This document shows positions 1 through 9,736 of a stretch of 49,449 bases of DNA, piece after piece. The notes beneath the pieces are model-generated. The model saw nothing but the letters and a program-made list of their open reading frames with translations. It was not told where the DNA came from and made no database searches. A program made the translations under genes and the position numbers. Every line of letters begins with the position of its first letter. Positions within the stretch are counted from its first letter, which is position 1. This stretch comes from Pirellulaceae bacterium (GTDB taxonomy: Bacteria > Planctomycetota > Planctomycetia > Pirellulales > Thermoguttaceae). The DNA lies in the NCBI GenBank assembly GCA_012744395.1, contig JAAYCB010000329.1, positions 1 through 49,449 of the forward strand, in the 5' to 3' direction.

Positions 1-1307
<1,307 letters not shown>

Positions 1308-1327
1308 ATCGGCCGAATGGAAATCGC

Positions 1328-1753
1328 ATGACCCGCCAGCAGATTCTGGATGCCATCCCCCACCGCGACCCGTTCCTCCTGGTCGACGAGATCGTCGAGT
1401 GGGGAGAAGACCGGATTGTCTGCACGAAGACATTTTCGGGCGGGGAAGACTTTTTCGCCGGCCACTATCCGGGTTTTCCGCTTGTGCCCGGCGTGCTGCT
1501 CTGCGAGGCGGCGATGCAGGCGGGGGCGATCCTGCTTTCCCGCCACTTCGCTGCGGTCGAAGGCAAAGTCCCCGTCGCCACGCGGATCAACCAGGTGCGG
1601 TTCAAACGGATGGTCCGCCCCCGGGAGACCTTGCGGATGGCGGTTGAGCTGACCGAGCGCCTCGCCGATGCGTTCTTCCTCAAGGCGCGCGTCACGGTCG
1701 GCGGAAGACTCGCTGTAAGCTTCGAATTCGCCTGCACGGCGGCAAACACCTGA
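1328..1753 (+). CDS. fabZ: 3-hydroxyacyl-ACP dehydratase, FabZ-like
   Basis: A 141-residue hot-dog-fold protein, the usual FabZ length. It starts with the family signature [12 protein letters not shown] (residues 11-22). The catalytic pair is visible: His46 in GHYPG and Glu60 in LLCEAAMQ. FabZ removes water from 3-hydroxyacyl-ACP to give trans-2-enoyl-ACP in the cytoplasm. It lies between the FAD desaturase and the FabI-like reductase, 14 bases before the latter, so the three probably form one transcript. Because it sits with a desaturase-like enzyme and not with fabD/fabG/acpP, it may serve a specialised lipid pathway instead of housekeeping fatty-acid synthesis; that is inference. Confidence 0.87.
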   Translation: MTRQQILDAIPHRDPFLLVDEIVEWGEDRIVCTKTFSGGEDFFAGHYPGFPLVPGVLLCEAAMQAGAILLSRHFAAVEGKVPVATRINQVRFKRMVRPRETLRMAVELTERLADAFFLKARVTVGGRLAVSFEFACTAANT

Positions 1754-1767
1754 GGGAGGCGGCGGCG

Positions 1768-2571
1768 ATGGACTTTCTGCAGCTCGCAGGCAAGCGGATC
1801 CTGATCTTCGGCGTGGCGAACCGGAAGAGCGTCGCCGCCCACGTCGCCAAGACCCTCCAGGCGGCCGGCGTCGAGTGCGTTTTCGTTGTCCAGAGCGAGG
1901 AGATTCGCCAGGGGCAAAAACCGCTGTTCGGCGGCGCTGCCGTGTTCGTCTGCGACGTCGAGCAGCCCGACGAGATCGCCCGGTTGAGGCAGGACGTCGC
2001 CGCGCGATTCGATCGCTTCGACGGCCTGGTCCACTCGATCGCCTACGCCGATTACTCCGAGGGAATCAAGCCGTTTCATGAGACCCCCAAGAAGGCGTTC
2101 CTTCAGGCGGTCGACATCTCGTGCTATTCGCTGATCGCGATCAGCCGCGAGCTGAAGGACCTGCTCGCCGCCGACGCGTCCGTGGTGACGATTTCGATCT
2201 CCACGACGCGGATGGCAAGCGAGAACTACGGCTTCATGGCTCCGGTGAAAGCCGCCCTGGATTCATCGATCGCGTTTCTGGCGAAGTCGTTCAGCCAGTT
2301 CTCGCGCGTGCGTTTCAACGCCGTCGCCCCGGGGCTGCTGAAGACCTCGGCCTCGGCCGGAATCCCGGGCTACGTCGACTCGTACCTTTTTGCCGAGCAA
2401 GTCACCCCCCGGAGGAAGGCTGTCCAGACCCAGGAGGCGGCCGACGTGGTGGCCTTTCTCCTCAGCCCCCGTTCGAGCGGGATCAATGCCCAGCGGATCG
2501 TCGTCGACGCCGGCATGTCGATCAACTACTTCGATCGCCAAATCATCCAGCGCGCCCTGCGGGAGGCTTGA
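1768..2571 (+). CDS. fabI: Enoyl-ACP reductase, FabI-like short-chain dehydrogenase
   Basis: A 267-residue Rossmann SDR protein. The N-terminal nucleotide motif [15 protein letters not shown] (residues 13-27) is the FabI-type variant of the glycine-rich loop. The catalytic Tyr154 and Lys161 have the FabI Y-x6-K spacing (YGFMAPVK) rather than the Y-x3-K of general SDRs. A PG-LLKT stretch after the active site and the C-terminal [14 protein letters not shown] also fit FabI. It would reduce trans-2-enoyl-ACP with NAD(P)H. The ATG at 1768 is preceded by a purine-rich GAGGGAGG site. It is the last gene of the lipid cluster. Confidence 0.85.
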   Translation: MDFLQLAGKRILIFGVANRKSVAAHVAKTLQAAGVECVFVVQSEEIRQGQKPLFGGAAVFVCDVEQPDEIARLRQDVAARFDRFDGLVHSIAYADYSEGIKPFHETPKKAFLQAVDISCYSLIAISRELKDLLAADASVVTISISTTRMASENYGFMAPVKAALDSSIAFLAKSFSQFSRVRFNAVAPGLLKTSASAGIPGYVDSYLFAEQVTPRRKAVQTQEAADVVAFLLSPRSSGINAQRIVVDAGMSINYFDRQIIQRALREA

Positions 2572-2924
2572 CCGGGGGTGGCGGAGCAGCGATTGCCATT
2601 CCGCCACCTGAGGGAGTAAACTAGGAGGTTGGTCTTCCTTGGATTCGATGCGCCCTGGCAGCGCCGCCCCCGCGAGCCCTCTCGAATGGCCGACGAACGG
2701 CCCGGTTTTGACGAGAGCGGGGCAATCGGCAGCGGCCCGGCTGGCTGGAATCATGGCGGGCAGGCGCGTTGATTCCGCTCTGTCGCGCGCTGCCGCTGGA
2801 GTGGGTCGCACAGTCGTTCGATTTTCCCGCAAGGCAGTCCGGCAAATCGGGCCGTTGGGGTCCTTTGGGCAGAAAGACGCGCGAGCGCGCAGAGAACCTG
2901 CGCTTGGCGGCTGGGAAGGAATTG
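2572..2924. other. Non-coding gap between fabI-like gene and polyprenyl synthase
   Basis: This 353-base stretch has no convincing gene. Open frames entering it lack family features. It holds a reverse-oriented partial copy of the dispersed repeat described separately (core at 2696-2712). The polyprenyl synthase start at 2925 is preceded by a GGGAAGGA ribosome site at about 2912-2919. Confidence 0.6.
2681..2730 (-). repeat. Dispersed intergenic repeat, copy E (partial, reverse orientation)
   Basis: On the minus strand this copy reads GTCAAAACCGGGCCGTTCG (core 2694-2712). It matches the core of the full-length copies near 4609 and 30471. Flanking arms are poorly kept. Confidence 0.45.
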
Positions 2925-3929
2925 ATGAGCCAAACGATTGAGAAACGCGATGCCGCTCCGCAAGAACTGCGCACGCTGTACGCCGTGGTCCGCGAGGAGC
3001 TGGTCCAGGTCGACGAGCTGCTGCGAACGGAGCTGACGAGCGAATACCCGTTCGTCGAGGAGCTGGCCCGGCACGGCTTCCGGCTTGGGGGCAAACGCCT
3101 GCGTCCCGCCCTGGTCCTGCTCGCGGGCAAGCTTTGCGGGGGCATCGACGGCCGGCATCTGCAACTGGCGGCCGCCGTGGAGATGGTACACACCGCCTCG
3201 CTGATTCACGACGACGTCCTCGACGAGGCGACCATCCGCCGGCATCTCGACACGGTCAATGCCCGCTGGGACAACGAGGCGAGCATCCTGCTGGGCGACT
3301 ACCTGTTCGCGCGGGCGTTTCGCCTGGCGGCGTCGCTCGACAATCCGTTTGCGGTCCGCCGTTTGATCGAAGCCAGCCGGCTGATGTGCGAAGGCGAGCT
3401 CCGCCAGATTCAGACGCGGGGGAACTACGATCTGACCGAGGACGGCTATCTGGAGATCATCGCCGACAAGACGGCCTCGCTCTGTGCCTGCTGCTGCGAA
3501 ATCGGCGCGCACTACGCCGGCGCCGGCGAGGCCGAGCGGCAGGCCCTGACGGCTTTCGGACGCAAGCTGGGGGTCGCCTTCCAGATTGTCGACGACCTGC
3601 TCGACGTCCTCGGCGACGAGCAGACGATCGGAAAATCGCTGGGCACCGATCTGGTCAAACAGAAGCCCACGCTGCCCCTGATCCGGCTGCTCAACCAGAG
3701 CGGGCCCGAGCAACGCGCCAAAATGGTGGAGATTCTCTCGACGACGACCGCCCACCACCGCGAGGCGCTGAAGCCGTGGCTCGAAAAGTCGGATGCCATC
3801 AGCTATTCGAAGCGGAGAGCGACCGAGTTCGTCGAGTCCGCCGCCACGGAGCTGCGCGGCATTCCCGACGCGCCCTCAAAGGACTCGCTTGTCGGAATTG
3901 CCCAGTTTGTCGTCGATCGCCGTCACTGA
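2925..3929 (+). CDS. Long-chain polyprenyl diphosphate synthase
   Basis: A trans-isoprenyl diphosphate synthase of 334 residues, the normal length for octaprenyl/heptaprenyl synthases. Both aspartate-rich motifs are present: DDVLD (96-100, after LIH) and DDLLD (223-227). GGKRLRP (55-61) binds isopentenyl diphosphate. The residue five places before the first motif is a small Ala, which is typical of enzymes making long chains (quinone side chains). The reading frame is open further upstream, but the ATG at 2925 has the good ribosome site GGGAAGGA and gives the family N-terminus. The 3' end overlaps the convergent nrdR by 54 bases. The exact chain length, hence ispB versus hepT, cannot be read from sequence. 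Confidence 0.9.
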   Translation: MSQTIEKRDAAPQELRTLYAVVREELVQVDELLRTELTSEYPFVEELARHGFRLGGKRLRPALVLLAGKLCGGIDGRHLQLAAAVEMVHTASLIHDDVLDEATIRRHLDTVNARWDNEASILLGDYLFARAFRLAASLDNPFAVRRLIEASRLMCEGELRQIQTRGNYDLTEDGYLEIIADKTASLCACCCEIGAHYAGAGEAERQALTAFGRKLGVAFQIVDDLLDVLGDEQTIGKSLGTDLVKQKPTLPLIRLLNQSGPEQRAKMVEILSTTTAHHREALKPWLEKSDAISYSKRRATEFVESAATELRGIPDAPSKDSLVGIAQFVVDRRH

Positions 3930-4430
3930 GATTCCTGGCAGCCCGCCGGGTGGCGATCCGGCCCGGGCGGCGCGGCCGGGATCGGCAAGCATCGGCCGCA
4001 GTTCATCGACAAAGTCCCTCACGTCCTTGAATTGCCGGTAGACGCTGGCAAAACGCACGTAGGCCACCTGGTCCAGCTCGCGGAGATACTCCATCACGAT
4101 CTCGCCGATATAGCGGCTCTCCACCTCCGACTCGCAGTTGGCTTCGATGTGGTTCTCCACCTCGGTGACCAACGCCTCCAGATCGGCGTCGGCGATCGGG
4201 CGCTTCCAGCAGGCCTTCTCCAGCCCCTGGATGAGCTTCGCGCGATCGAACGGCACACGGGTGCCGTCCTTCTTCACGACCCGGACGGTCGTCCGTTCCA
4301 CGCGCTCGTAGGTCGTGTAGCGGCGGAGGCAAGCGTTGCATTGCCGACGCCGCCGCGTGGCGACGCCGTCCTCGCTCGCTCGCGAATCGATCACCTTGTC
4401 GTTGTCGACGTGACAGAACGGGCATTTCAT
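3876..4430 (-). CDS. nrdR: Transcriptional repressor NrdR
   Basis: NrdR senses ATP/dATP and represses ribonucleotide reductase genes. The N-terminus MKCPFC with CNAC at 31-34 forms the four-Cys zinc ribbon, followed by the arginine-rich linker RRYTTYERVE and an ATP-cone domain (about residues 47-137). ATG 4430 gives the invariant MKCPxC start. The protein is 184 residues, about 30 longer than the family norm. The extra C-terminus (rich in Pro, Gly and Ala) lies largely in the region overlapping the polyprenyl synthase gene on the other strand. No ribonucleotide reductase gene is in the window, so its targets lie elsewhere. Confidence 0.93.
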   Translation of the reverse strand: MKCPFCHVDNDKVIDSRASEDGVATRRRRQCNACLRRYTTYERVERTTVRVVKKDGTRVPFDRAKLIQGLEKACWKRPIADADLEALVTEVENHIEANCESEVESRYIGEIVMEYLRELDQVAYVRFASVYRQFKDVRDFVDELRPMLADPGRAARAGSPPGGLPGISVTAIDDKLGNSDKRVL

Positions 4431-4457
4431 AGCCGGGCAGCTCCCTATCCCGCCCTT

Positions 4458-4468
4458 TGTACTGTACA
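4458..4468. promoter_or_regulatory. Short palindrome upstream of nrdR
   Basis: TGTAC-T-GTACA is a perfect 5-base inverted repeat around one central base, close to the nrdR start. It could be an operator, possibly autoregulatory. It does not match the published NrdR box well, so the regulator is unknown. Confidence 0.3.
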
Positions 4469-4574
4469 CATTCCCGCCGTTTTAGAAAGGGGGATGGCGA
4501 TAATCTCGCGATCTCGCGGAGGCGTACCCGACCCCGGCGGGATAACCGCGCGGCAGGTCGCCGCGGCACGGCCA

Positions 4575-4659
4575 AGGTTCAAGGCCCAATTCTCACGGGC
4601 CAGGCGTGGTCAAGACCGGGCCGTTGGTCCACGGCAGCGGACCGAGGGACCTTGAACCT
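4575..4659 (+). repeat. Dispersed intergenic repeat, copy A (full, inverted ends)
   Basis: An 85-base element bounded by the perfect inverted repeat AGGTTCAAGG (4575-4584) and CCTTGAACCT (4650-4659). The interior core GTCAAGACCGGGCCGTT is at 4609-4625. Ends and core recur near 2.7, 20.9 and 30.5 kb, always between genes. Confidence 0.6.
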
Positions 4660-4834
4660 GGCAGCGTGCGGCGGGCGACGGTTGGCGGTCCGCCTCTTGC
4701 AGAAGCGCCACCCCCCTCGGTGGCAGGCCATCCGCGGCCGCCCAGAGCAGCAGTTGCCGCACTCGCCGTCTTCTGCCGCCGGCGGGCGAATCGCGCGCGT
4801 CGCCGAGGCCAGTAGTCTCGGACGTCGAAAAGTT

Positions 4835-4840
4835 TATAAT
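4835..4840 (+). promoter_or_regulatory. -10-like TATAAT for the zinc-ribbon/PH gene
   Basis: A perfect TATAAT lies 52 bases before the ATG at 4892. The hexamer 17 bases upstream (GTAGTC) is a poor -35, so this is only a candidate promoter. Confidence 0.35.
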
Positions 4841-4891
4841 AGGCCGCACCGAGCCGGCAGAAGGCAACCCCCGCGGAAAGGACCGAACAAC

Positions 4892-5632
4892 ATGAAGTGC
4901 CCAGCGTGTCAGAACGAGGTGAATGTCGATTCCGTCTATTGTCCGAAATGCGGCGAGAAACTCGAGCAGGCCGCGGAGGGGGCGCCCGCTGCCACATCGC
5001 CTCCCCAGCCGGCAGCCGAAGACGGCGGCCAAAGCGGAAGCCAGCAACCGGCCGGCGAGGCGGCGCAGCAGACCGCCAGCGAGCGGATCATGGAAAGGGC
5101 CCGCGAGGGGGGTGCCCAGACGGCCGGGGACGCGCCCGCGGCGGGTTGGTCGAAAGGGGGCTATTCGCCCAAGGCGCTGAACTTTCGATTCTTGGCCACG
5201 TGCCTAGTCACGGCGGCCCTGTTGGCGGTCGTTGTCTGGCTATGGTGGGGGGAGAGCGGCTGGTGGAAATGGGCCGGCTACGCTTCGATCGCGACGATCG
5301 CGGCCCTGTGGATCTGGTACCTTTGCGTGCGAATCTACCGCGTCGGCACGATCAAGTACGAGTTGACCGCCCACCAGTTCTATCACGAGGAGGGCATCTT
5401 TCGCCGCGTCCGCGACGTCATCGAGGTGATCGACATCGATGATCTGAAGCTCGAGCGAACGCTCTGGGATCGCGTCATCAACGGCGGCGTCGGCACCGTG
5501 GTCGTCCAGTCGGCCGACCCGTCCGATCCGCAACTGCGGCTGGTTGGCCTGGCCAATCCCGATGAAGTGTTCCAGGCCCTCGACAACGCGCGGCGGAAGG
5601 AGCGTGTGGCTCGCGGGCTGAAGTCGGTGTAG
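4892..5632 (+). CDS. Zinc-ribbon membrane protein with bacterial PH-like domain
   Basis: A 246-residue protein. An N-terminal zinc ribbon has Cys3, Cys6, Cys17 and Cys20 (CPAC, CPKC). A Pro/Ala/Gln-rich disordered linker follows (about 30-90). Two transmembrane helices are at roughly 99-120 and 125-148. The C-terminal part (YELTAHQFYHEEGIFRR onward) has the pattern of bacterial PH domains (bPH_2, as in YdbT/YdbS), which often start with such a beta-strand after paired helices. ATG 4892 is chosen because the GGAAAGGA ribosome site precedes it and it places the zinc ribbon at the terminus. Function is unknown; this architecture is typical of membrane-associated scaffold proteins. Confidence 0.75.
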   Translation: MKCPACQNEVNVDSVYCPKCGEKLEQAAEGAPAATSPPQPAAEDGGQSGSQQPAGEAAQQTASERIMERAREGGAQTAGDAPAAGWSKGGYSPKALNFRFLATCLVTAALLAVVVWLWWGESGWWKWAGYASIATIAALWIWYLCVRIYRVGTIKYELTAHQFYHEEGIFRRVRDVIEVIDIDDLKLERTLWDRVINGGVGTVVVQSADPSDPQLRLVGLANPDEVFQALDNARRKERVARGLKSV

Positions 5633-5678
5633 ATCCGGCCGTCGAGGAGTCGAGTGCATTCGGTGCGGCGGGGAACCG

Positions 5679-7061
5679 TCAGGCCCTGGCGCCGACCGGC
5701 AGGTCGTCCAGCGGAGGGCGCCAAAGGAGATGGCCGGGGAAGAGGGCCGCGGCGGTCTGGCGGGCGAGTTTTGTGGAGCCTTCGACCCCCGCCGATGCGC
5801 CCGCCCCGCCGGCGATCGCTCCGAGCAGAAGCTGCGAGAAGGCCGTGCCGTCGAGGCGCAGGTGGCTGCGGCGGACGGAACCGCCGCCAACGCTCGCCGC
5901 CGTCGGGGCGCGGCCCTTGTCGTGATCCAGCCCGCGCGGCGCGGGGGCGAGCGCGAGTTGGTACTTGCGGTTCCCGACGGCGAAGCCCAACTCCAGCGGC
6001 AATCCCAGGCCTTCGCGCCTGGCGCGATCGAGCAACTCGACCGAGAGCCGCTGGAGCATCCGATCCGGGCTGAGCAGCTTGGCCATCAGCACTTCGCAGT
6101 GGCGCGGATGGCCGACAGAGACGGCCGCGCCGGCCCGCTGGAGCATGGATCCGAGAGGGTGGCCCTCGGCCAGGTGGATGCCGAGCGTGTCGATGCCCTG
6201 CTCGATTGCCTCTCCGCAGGCGCGGCAGAGGAGTTGCACGCCGGACTTGGGATGACCGGGGGCGGTCATCAGCTCGAGGACCTGGCCGGCCTTGAGGGCG
6301 GCATAGCCGACGATTTCCGGGGGGGATGACGCCCGGCTGCGGTGTTTCCCCCAATCGATCGCCACGAGAATTTCGTCGTAGGCCCGGCGACTGACGAGCC
6401 AGTGCCAGTAGGTTTCCGACCGCTCGAGCGGCCCGTACGTGCCGTCCGTGTTGAGCCGATAGATTCTGGCCAGGTCGAGGATTTCCATCCGCCGCACGGG
6501 GCGGATGTCGAGCGGCCGGCGAATCTTCGGATAGTCGTCCGTCTGCGCGAGCACGGCGAGGATTTGCCAGACGCCGGCGACCCAGCGGTTGCGGTCCCCG
6601 CAATCGATCCAGCCGGCCCGGCGAAAGAAGGCCGGCTGCGTGGTAGAGAGCAATCCGACCGCGGCCCCTCGCTCGACCATCAGGCGTTCGGCGCGGCGGA
6701 GCAGGATTGCCCCGAATCCCCGGCCGCGGATTTCGGGCGCGGTGGCCAGCCAGCGCAGCCCGGCGGCCGGAATCAGCGCATGCCCGAAGCGGATTGCCCG
6801 CCGCGTGATCTGCACGTGGCCATAGATTTGGCGGCCCCCCTTGATCAGCAGGCGATCGCGGCTTTCGTAATACGGGTCTTCCAGCGCGGCTTTGAATTCG
6901 CCTGGCGACGGTCCGTGGAAGACCGCGTTGAGAAAGTGCAGGGCCGAGACATCATCCGCCGTCTTGGCGGAGACAATCGCCATTGGCTGACCCAACCGCC
7001 GCATCGATTTCGTCGCCGGAAGCGACCGCGTCGATGCGGAAAGAGGCGTGCTCCCGCTCAT
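5679..7061 (-). CDS. GNAT-family N-acetyltransferase, Eis-like double-domain form
   Basis: A 460-residue protein. The acetyl-CoA pyrophosphate-binding loop RGRGFGAILL (112-121) and the following GLLSTTQPAFFRRAGW (about 136-151) are the A and B motifs of GNAT enzymes. A second, weaker acyltransferase-like region covers about 160-330, and the C-terminal 100 residues are less recognisable. Length and layout resemble Eis-type or two-domain GNATs. ATG 7061 has an AAGGGA ribosome site; an in-frame ATG at 6983 lacks one. It is the last of four minus-strand genes after the M28 peptidase, glycosyltransferase and a protein of unknown function. The acetyl acceptor is unknown. Confidence 0.72.
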   Translation of the reverse strand: MSGSTPLSASTRSLPATKSMRRLGQPMAIVSAKTADDVSALHFLNAVFHGPSPGEFKAALEDPYYESRDRLLIKGGRQIYGHVQITRRAIRFGHALIPAAGLRWLATAPEIRGRGFGAILLRRAERLMVERGAAVGLLSTTQPAFFRRAGWIDCGDRNRWVAGVWQILAVLAQTDDYPKIRRPLDIRPVRRMEILDLARIYRLNTDGTYGPLERSETYWHWLVSRRAYDEILVAIDWGKHRSRASSPPEIVGYAALKAGQVLELMTAPGHPKSGVQLLCRACGEAIEQGIDTLGIHLAEGHPLGSMLQRAGAAVSVGHPRHCEVLMAKLLSPDRMLQRLSVELLDRARREGLGLPLELGFAVGNRKYQLALAPAPRGLDHDKGRAPTAASVGGGSVRRSHLRLDGTAFSQLLLGAIAGGAGASAGVEGSTKLARQTAAALFPGHLLWRPPLDDLPVGARA

Positions 7062-7134
7062 CGGCTCGAGTCCCTTCTTGGTGGAGCGTGTCCATCTTCA
7101 ACCTGCTAACGGCACCCAAGATATCAAAGCGTAT

Positions 7135-8760
7135 TCAGACGCGTTTGGGAAGCAACCCGGTAAAAAAATCGTGGAGCGTGGCGGCCGGGTAGAGGCAGAA
7201 GCCGTAATCCCTCGAAGTCAGGATGGCGCTGGCCCGGGCAGACTGCTCCGCGATGTCGAGCTCCCGGCGGAGGCACGCCGCGCGCGGCGCGACCCACCGA
7301 CGAAGCTCGCGATTCAGCCCGCGGATCGCCAGAAATCGCTGCCGGCGGCTCTCCCCGGCCACCTCCCTGAAGACCCAAGCGCGTTTTTCCTCGGCCAGCC
7401 GCCGCGCGTCGGCGGGCACGGCGGGATGGACCTGGTCGAGGTAGCGCTCGGGCTGGAACTCCAGCCGGCGAAGCTCCTGGCGAATCCGCCGGGAGACCTG
7501 GCCGCGGTCGGCCGGGCGGTGGACCGGCAAATGGAGGGTCCCGGAGACGATGAAGAAGCCGGGCGGCGCGACACGGAAGAATCGCCAAATCAACGCATCG
7601 GCCACCTGGTCGTACTTGGCCCCGCCGATGCCGTGCACGAACAGATCGCCCAGCGCAAGCCGGGCCCACAGCGTGGTGATCAGCGCCCGGGATCGGATCC
7701 GGACCCCCTTGGCAGCCCAGTCGTCGAGGGCGTCGACCGCTCGCAGCGGGTCGCCCCCCGGCGCAAGCGGCAGTGCAATCTCCAGCCCGCGACGGTCCGT
7801 AAGCAGAACGGCGTTCCCCACGCGGCGGGCAAACAACCGCTGGCGGCGGGGATCGCCGGCCTGCCAGACCCAAAACGGCGCTTCCAGCCAACCGTCCTGC
7901 TCCGCCAGGTCCGGGACCGGGTGGGCCGCACTGCGGATCCGGTGGATCGCCCGATATTGGCGGACCACCTCGTTGTAGTCGCGCTGGAATCGCGGCAACT
8001 CGTCGAGCAGGTGGCAGAGAAACCACCGGTAGGCGGACGTGTCGCAGACCGCGCTCTGGGGCACTTCCAAAGTCCGCCAGCCCCACGCGCCCTCGATCGC
8101 GTGGCGGGCCTGGGCCAGGCACGCCCCCAATCGATGGCCATCGGCCGCGCGCCGGCGGACGAGCCGCCAATAGCTGCCCACCAGCGGATCCTTGACCAGG
8201 TCCGCAAGCTGCTCCGCGACGCGATCGGCGAAACTCGCAAAAACCTCCGGCTGGAGAATCCCCCGCTCCTCGAAGGGGACCGCCAGACCGGGGGCGTCAA
8301 ACGGAATATTGGCCACGCGGGGCTCCGCGGGCGACCCGCCGGGCACCCGAAGCACGGCACTCCACAGGATATCGCTGTCGACGACGAGATTCACTCCGAG
8401 GGCGTGATGTTCTTCGGCCAAACGGCTGAGCGCGTAATTCTTCAGCCACACGCCCGGATGAAACATCTGCGGTTGATGACCGGCGAGAAGGACCCGCTCG
8501 GGCGACTGCTCGGCCCAGGCGTCCAGGTCGCGGTACTGGCCCGTCCAGTGCCGGGCAGCCCGGACCAGTTCCGTTCTCGCGGCGGCGGCCAGCCGCCCAA
8601 GGCACTTGCCCTGGATGTCGCAGCAGGCCGCGGCCCGCGTGCGGCGGTTGGCCCCAACCAGCGAACCAACCTCCTCCCAAGGCGGAACAAACATCCTCGC
8701 GCCGCTCTCGCGAGGAGCTCGCAAGGGCCGATACTCCAAATACTCGCGGCCCGAGGCCAT
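7135..8760 (-). CDS. Conserved protein of unknown function with GHQPQMFHPGVW motif
   Basis: A 541-residue cytoplasmic-looking protein without signal peptide or membrane helices. Distinct blocks are GHQPQMFHPGVWLKNY at 94-109, followed by LGVNLVVDSDI, and a C-terminal DLFVHGIGGAKYDQVADAL. I do not recognise a characterised family with confidence. The first block loosely recalls the GQQ-Gl-tGPLYT start of BshC-type enzymes, but that is a weak eye-level likeness. Its ATG at 8760 overlaps the stop of the upstream glycosyltransferase as TAATG, which fixes the start and implies translational coupling. An upstream in-frame extension to 8880 is rejected for this reason. It lies 73 bases upstream of the GNAT gene. 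Confidence 0.7.
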   Translation of the reverse strand: MASGREYLEYRPLRAPRESGARMFVPPWEEVGSLVGANRRTRAAACCDIQGKCLGRLAAAARTELVRAARHWTGQYRDLDAWAEQSPERVLLAGHQPQMFHPGVWLKNYALSRLAEEHHALGVNLVVDSDILWSAVLRVPGGSPAEPRVANIPFDAPGLAVPFEERGILQPEVFASFADRVAEQLADLVKDPLVGSYWRLVRRRAADGHRLGACLAQARHAIEGAWGWRTLEVPQSAVCDTSAYRWFLCHLLDELPRFQRDYNEVVRQYRAIHRIRSAAHPVPDLAEQDGWLEAPFWVWQAGDPRRQRLFARRVGNAVLLTDRRGLEIALPLAPGGDPLRAVDALDDWAAKGVRIRSRALITTLWARLALGDLFVHGIGGAKYDQVADALIWRFFRVAPPGFFIVSGTLHLPVHRPADRGQVSRRIRQELRRLEFQPERYLDQVHPAVPADARRLAEEKRAWVFREVAGESRRQRFLAIRGLNRELRRWVAPRAACLRRELDIAEQSARASAILTSRDYGFCLYPAATLHDFFTGLLPKRV

Positions 8761-9569
8761 TACAGGGTCTCTCCACACGCCGATCCGGCTGTCGAGAACT
8801 TGGAGACGTGCAATCCGGCAACAGTCCCACAAGCGCCCCGCGCCGCCGCAGAGGTACAGCGGCCATCGGCGACGAGACACCGCCGGATGGCACGCTCCAG
8901 GACTTCGCGGTAGACGGCTAGCCGGGTTGACGTGTCGTCGAGCGAGCCGCCGAAGGACCGCGCCTCATCCAGATAGATCAAGGGGACGGCGACTTCCAGA
9001 ATCCGCAGGCGATGGAAAGCGGCTTGAACCCACAACTCCAGGGGCATTGCGTAGCCCGGGTCCGTCACCTCGATCCGCCGCAGGGCGTCGACCCGGTAGG
9101 CCTTGAAACCGCAGAATGCGTCGGTCAGATGCAGTCCAAGGCGGCGGTTGATCTCCTCGGTGATGATGCGGTTCACCCGCCGACGCTGCTCAGGGGGGCG
9201 GCTGTCGCCGGCGAACTGGGCCAGGTAGCGGCTGCCGGATACGATGTCGGCGCGGCCCGTGGCGGCCACCAGCTCCGGGATCCGTTTCGGCTCATGCTGG
9301 CCATCGCAGTCGATCGTCACCAGCACGCCGTATCCGTGGCCAATCGCGTAGTCGAACGCGCTTTTCAAAGCGGCGCCGTACCCGCGGTTCTCGCCGTGAG
9401 TGACAACGCGGATATCCTTGCGAGCGGCAAGCACCTCGGAAGTGCCGTCCGTCGATCCGTCGTCGACAACCAGCACATGGCGACTATAGCGGAGCGTCTC
9501 ATCGAGGACTTTGCCGACGTGGGCTCGTTCGTTGAAAACCGGCAGTGCAGTCAGTGATTTTGTCGTCAT
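8760..9569 (-). CDS. Family 2 glycosyltransferase (dolichyl-phosphate-sugar synthase-like)
   Basis: A 269-residue GT-A protein. ALPVFNE (residues 8-14), VVDDGSTDGT (34-43) and the metal-binding DCDGQHEP block mark a GT2 enzyme of the DPM1/undecaprenyl-phosphate glycosyltransferase type. No transmembrane helices are visible at the C-terminus, unlike ArnC/GtrB. Such enzymes transfer a sugar from a nucleotide donor to a polyprenyl phosphate or similar acceptor. The gene stop overlaps the next gene start (TAATG), tying it to the protein of unknown function; the GNAT gene follows. The last about 35 residues (Ala/Gly/Ser/Cys-rich) look non-homologous to the family. Confidence 0.85.
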   Translation of the reverse strand: MTTKSLTALPVFNERAHVGKVLDETLRYSRHVLVVDDGSTDGTSEVLAARKDIRVVTHGENRGYGAALKSAFDYAIGHGYGVLVTIDCDGQHEPKRIPELVAATGRADIVSGSRYLAQFAGDSRPPEQRRRVNRIITEEINRRLGLHLTDAFCGFKAYRVDALRRIEVTDPGYAMPLELWVQAAFHRLRILEVAVPLIYLDEARSFGGSLDDTSTRLAVYREVLERAIRRCLVADGRCTSAAARGACGTVAGLHVSKFSTAGSACGETL

Positions 9570-9678
9570 GACCTTATTCTAGACCCGCCGGCGACGGCGG
9601 AAAGGCCCGGTGAGCGGCCCGGGATCTTCGGAAGCTTCCGCATTGACCCGGCGGAGGAGGAGACAGGAATTTCGGTGA

Positions 9679-9729
9679 GGTTCCCAAGCTGGAGCTTGGG
9701 AACCAGGAGAACGCTGGAGCTTGGGAACC
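9679..9729. repeat. GGTTCCCAAGC/GCTTGGGAACC hairpin repeat plus extra half
   Basis: A perfect 11-base inverted repeat, GGTTCCCAAGC (9679-9689) and GCTTGGGAACC (9693-9703), forms a tight hairpin. A further right half follows at 9719-9729. It lies just downstream of the M28 gene stop. The same unit recurs at 29565-29590. Confidence 0.7.
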
Positions 9730-9736
9730 AAGAAAG

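Larger units (their letters stand above)
4431..4891. other. Non-coding gap between nrdR and the zinc-ribbon/PH gene
   Basis: This 461-base divergent intergenic region holds the palindrome TGTACTGTACA at 4458-4468 (28 bases upstream of nrdR), a full copy of the dispersed inverted repeat at 4575-4659, and a -10-like TATAAT at 4835-4840. No gene is supported. Confidence 0.6.
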
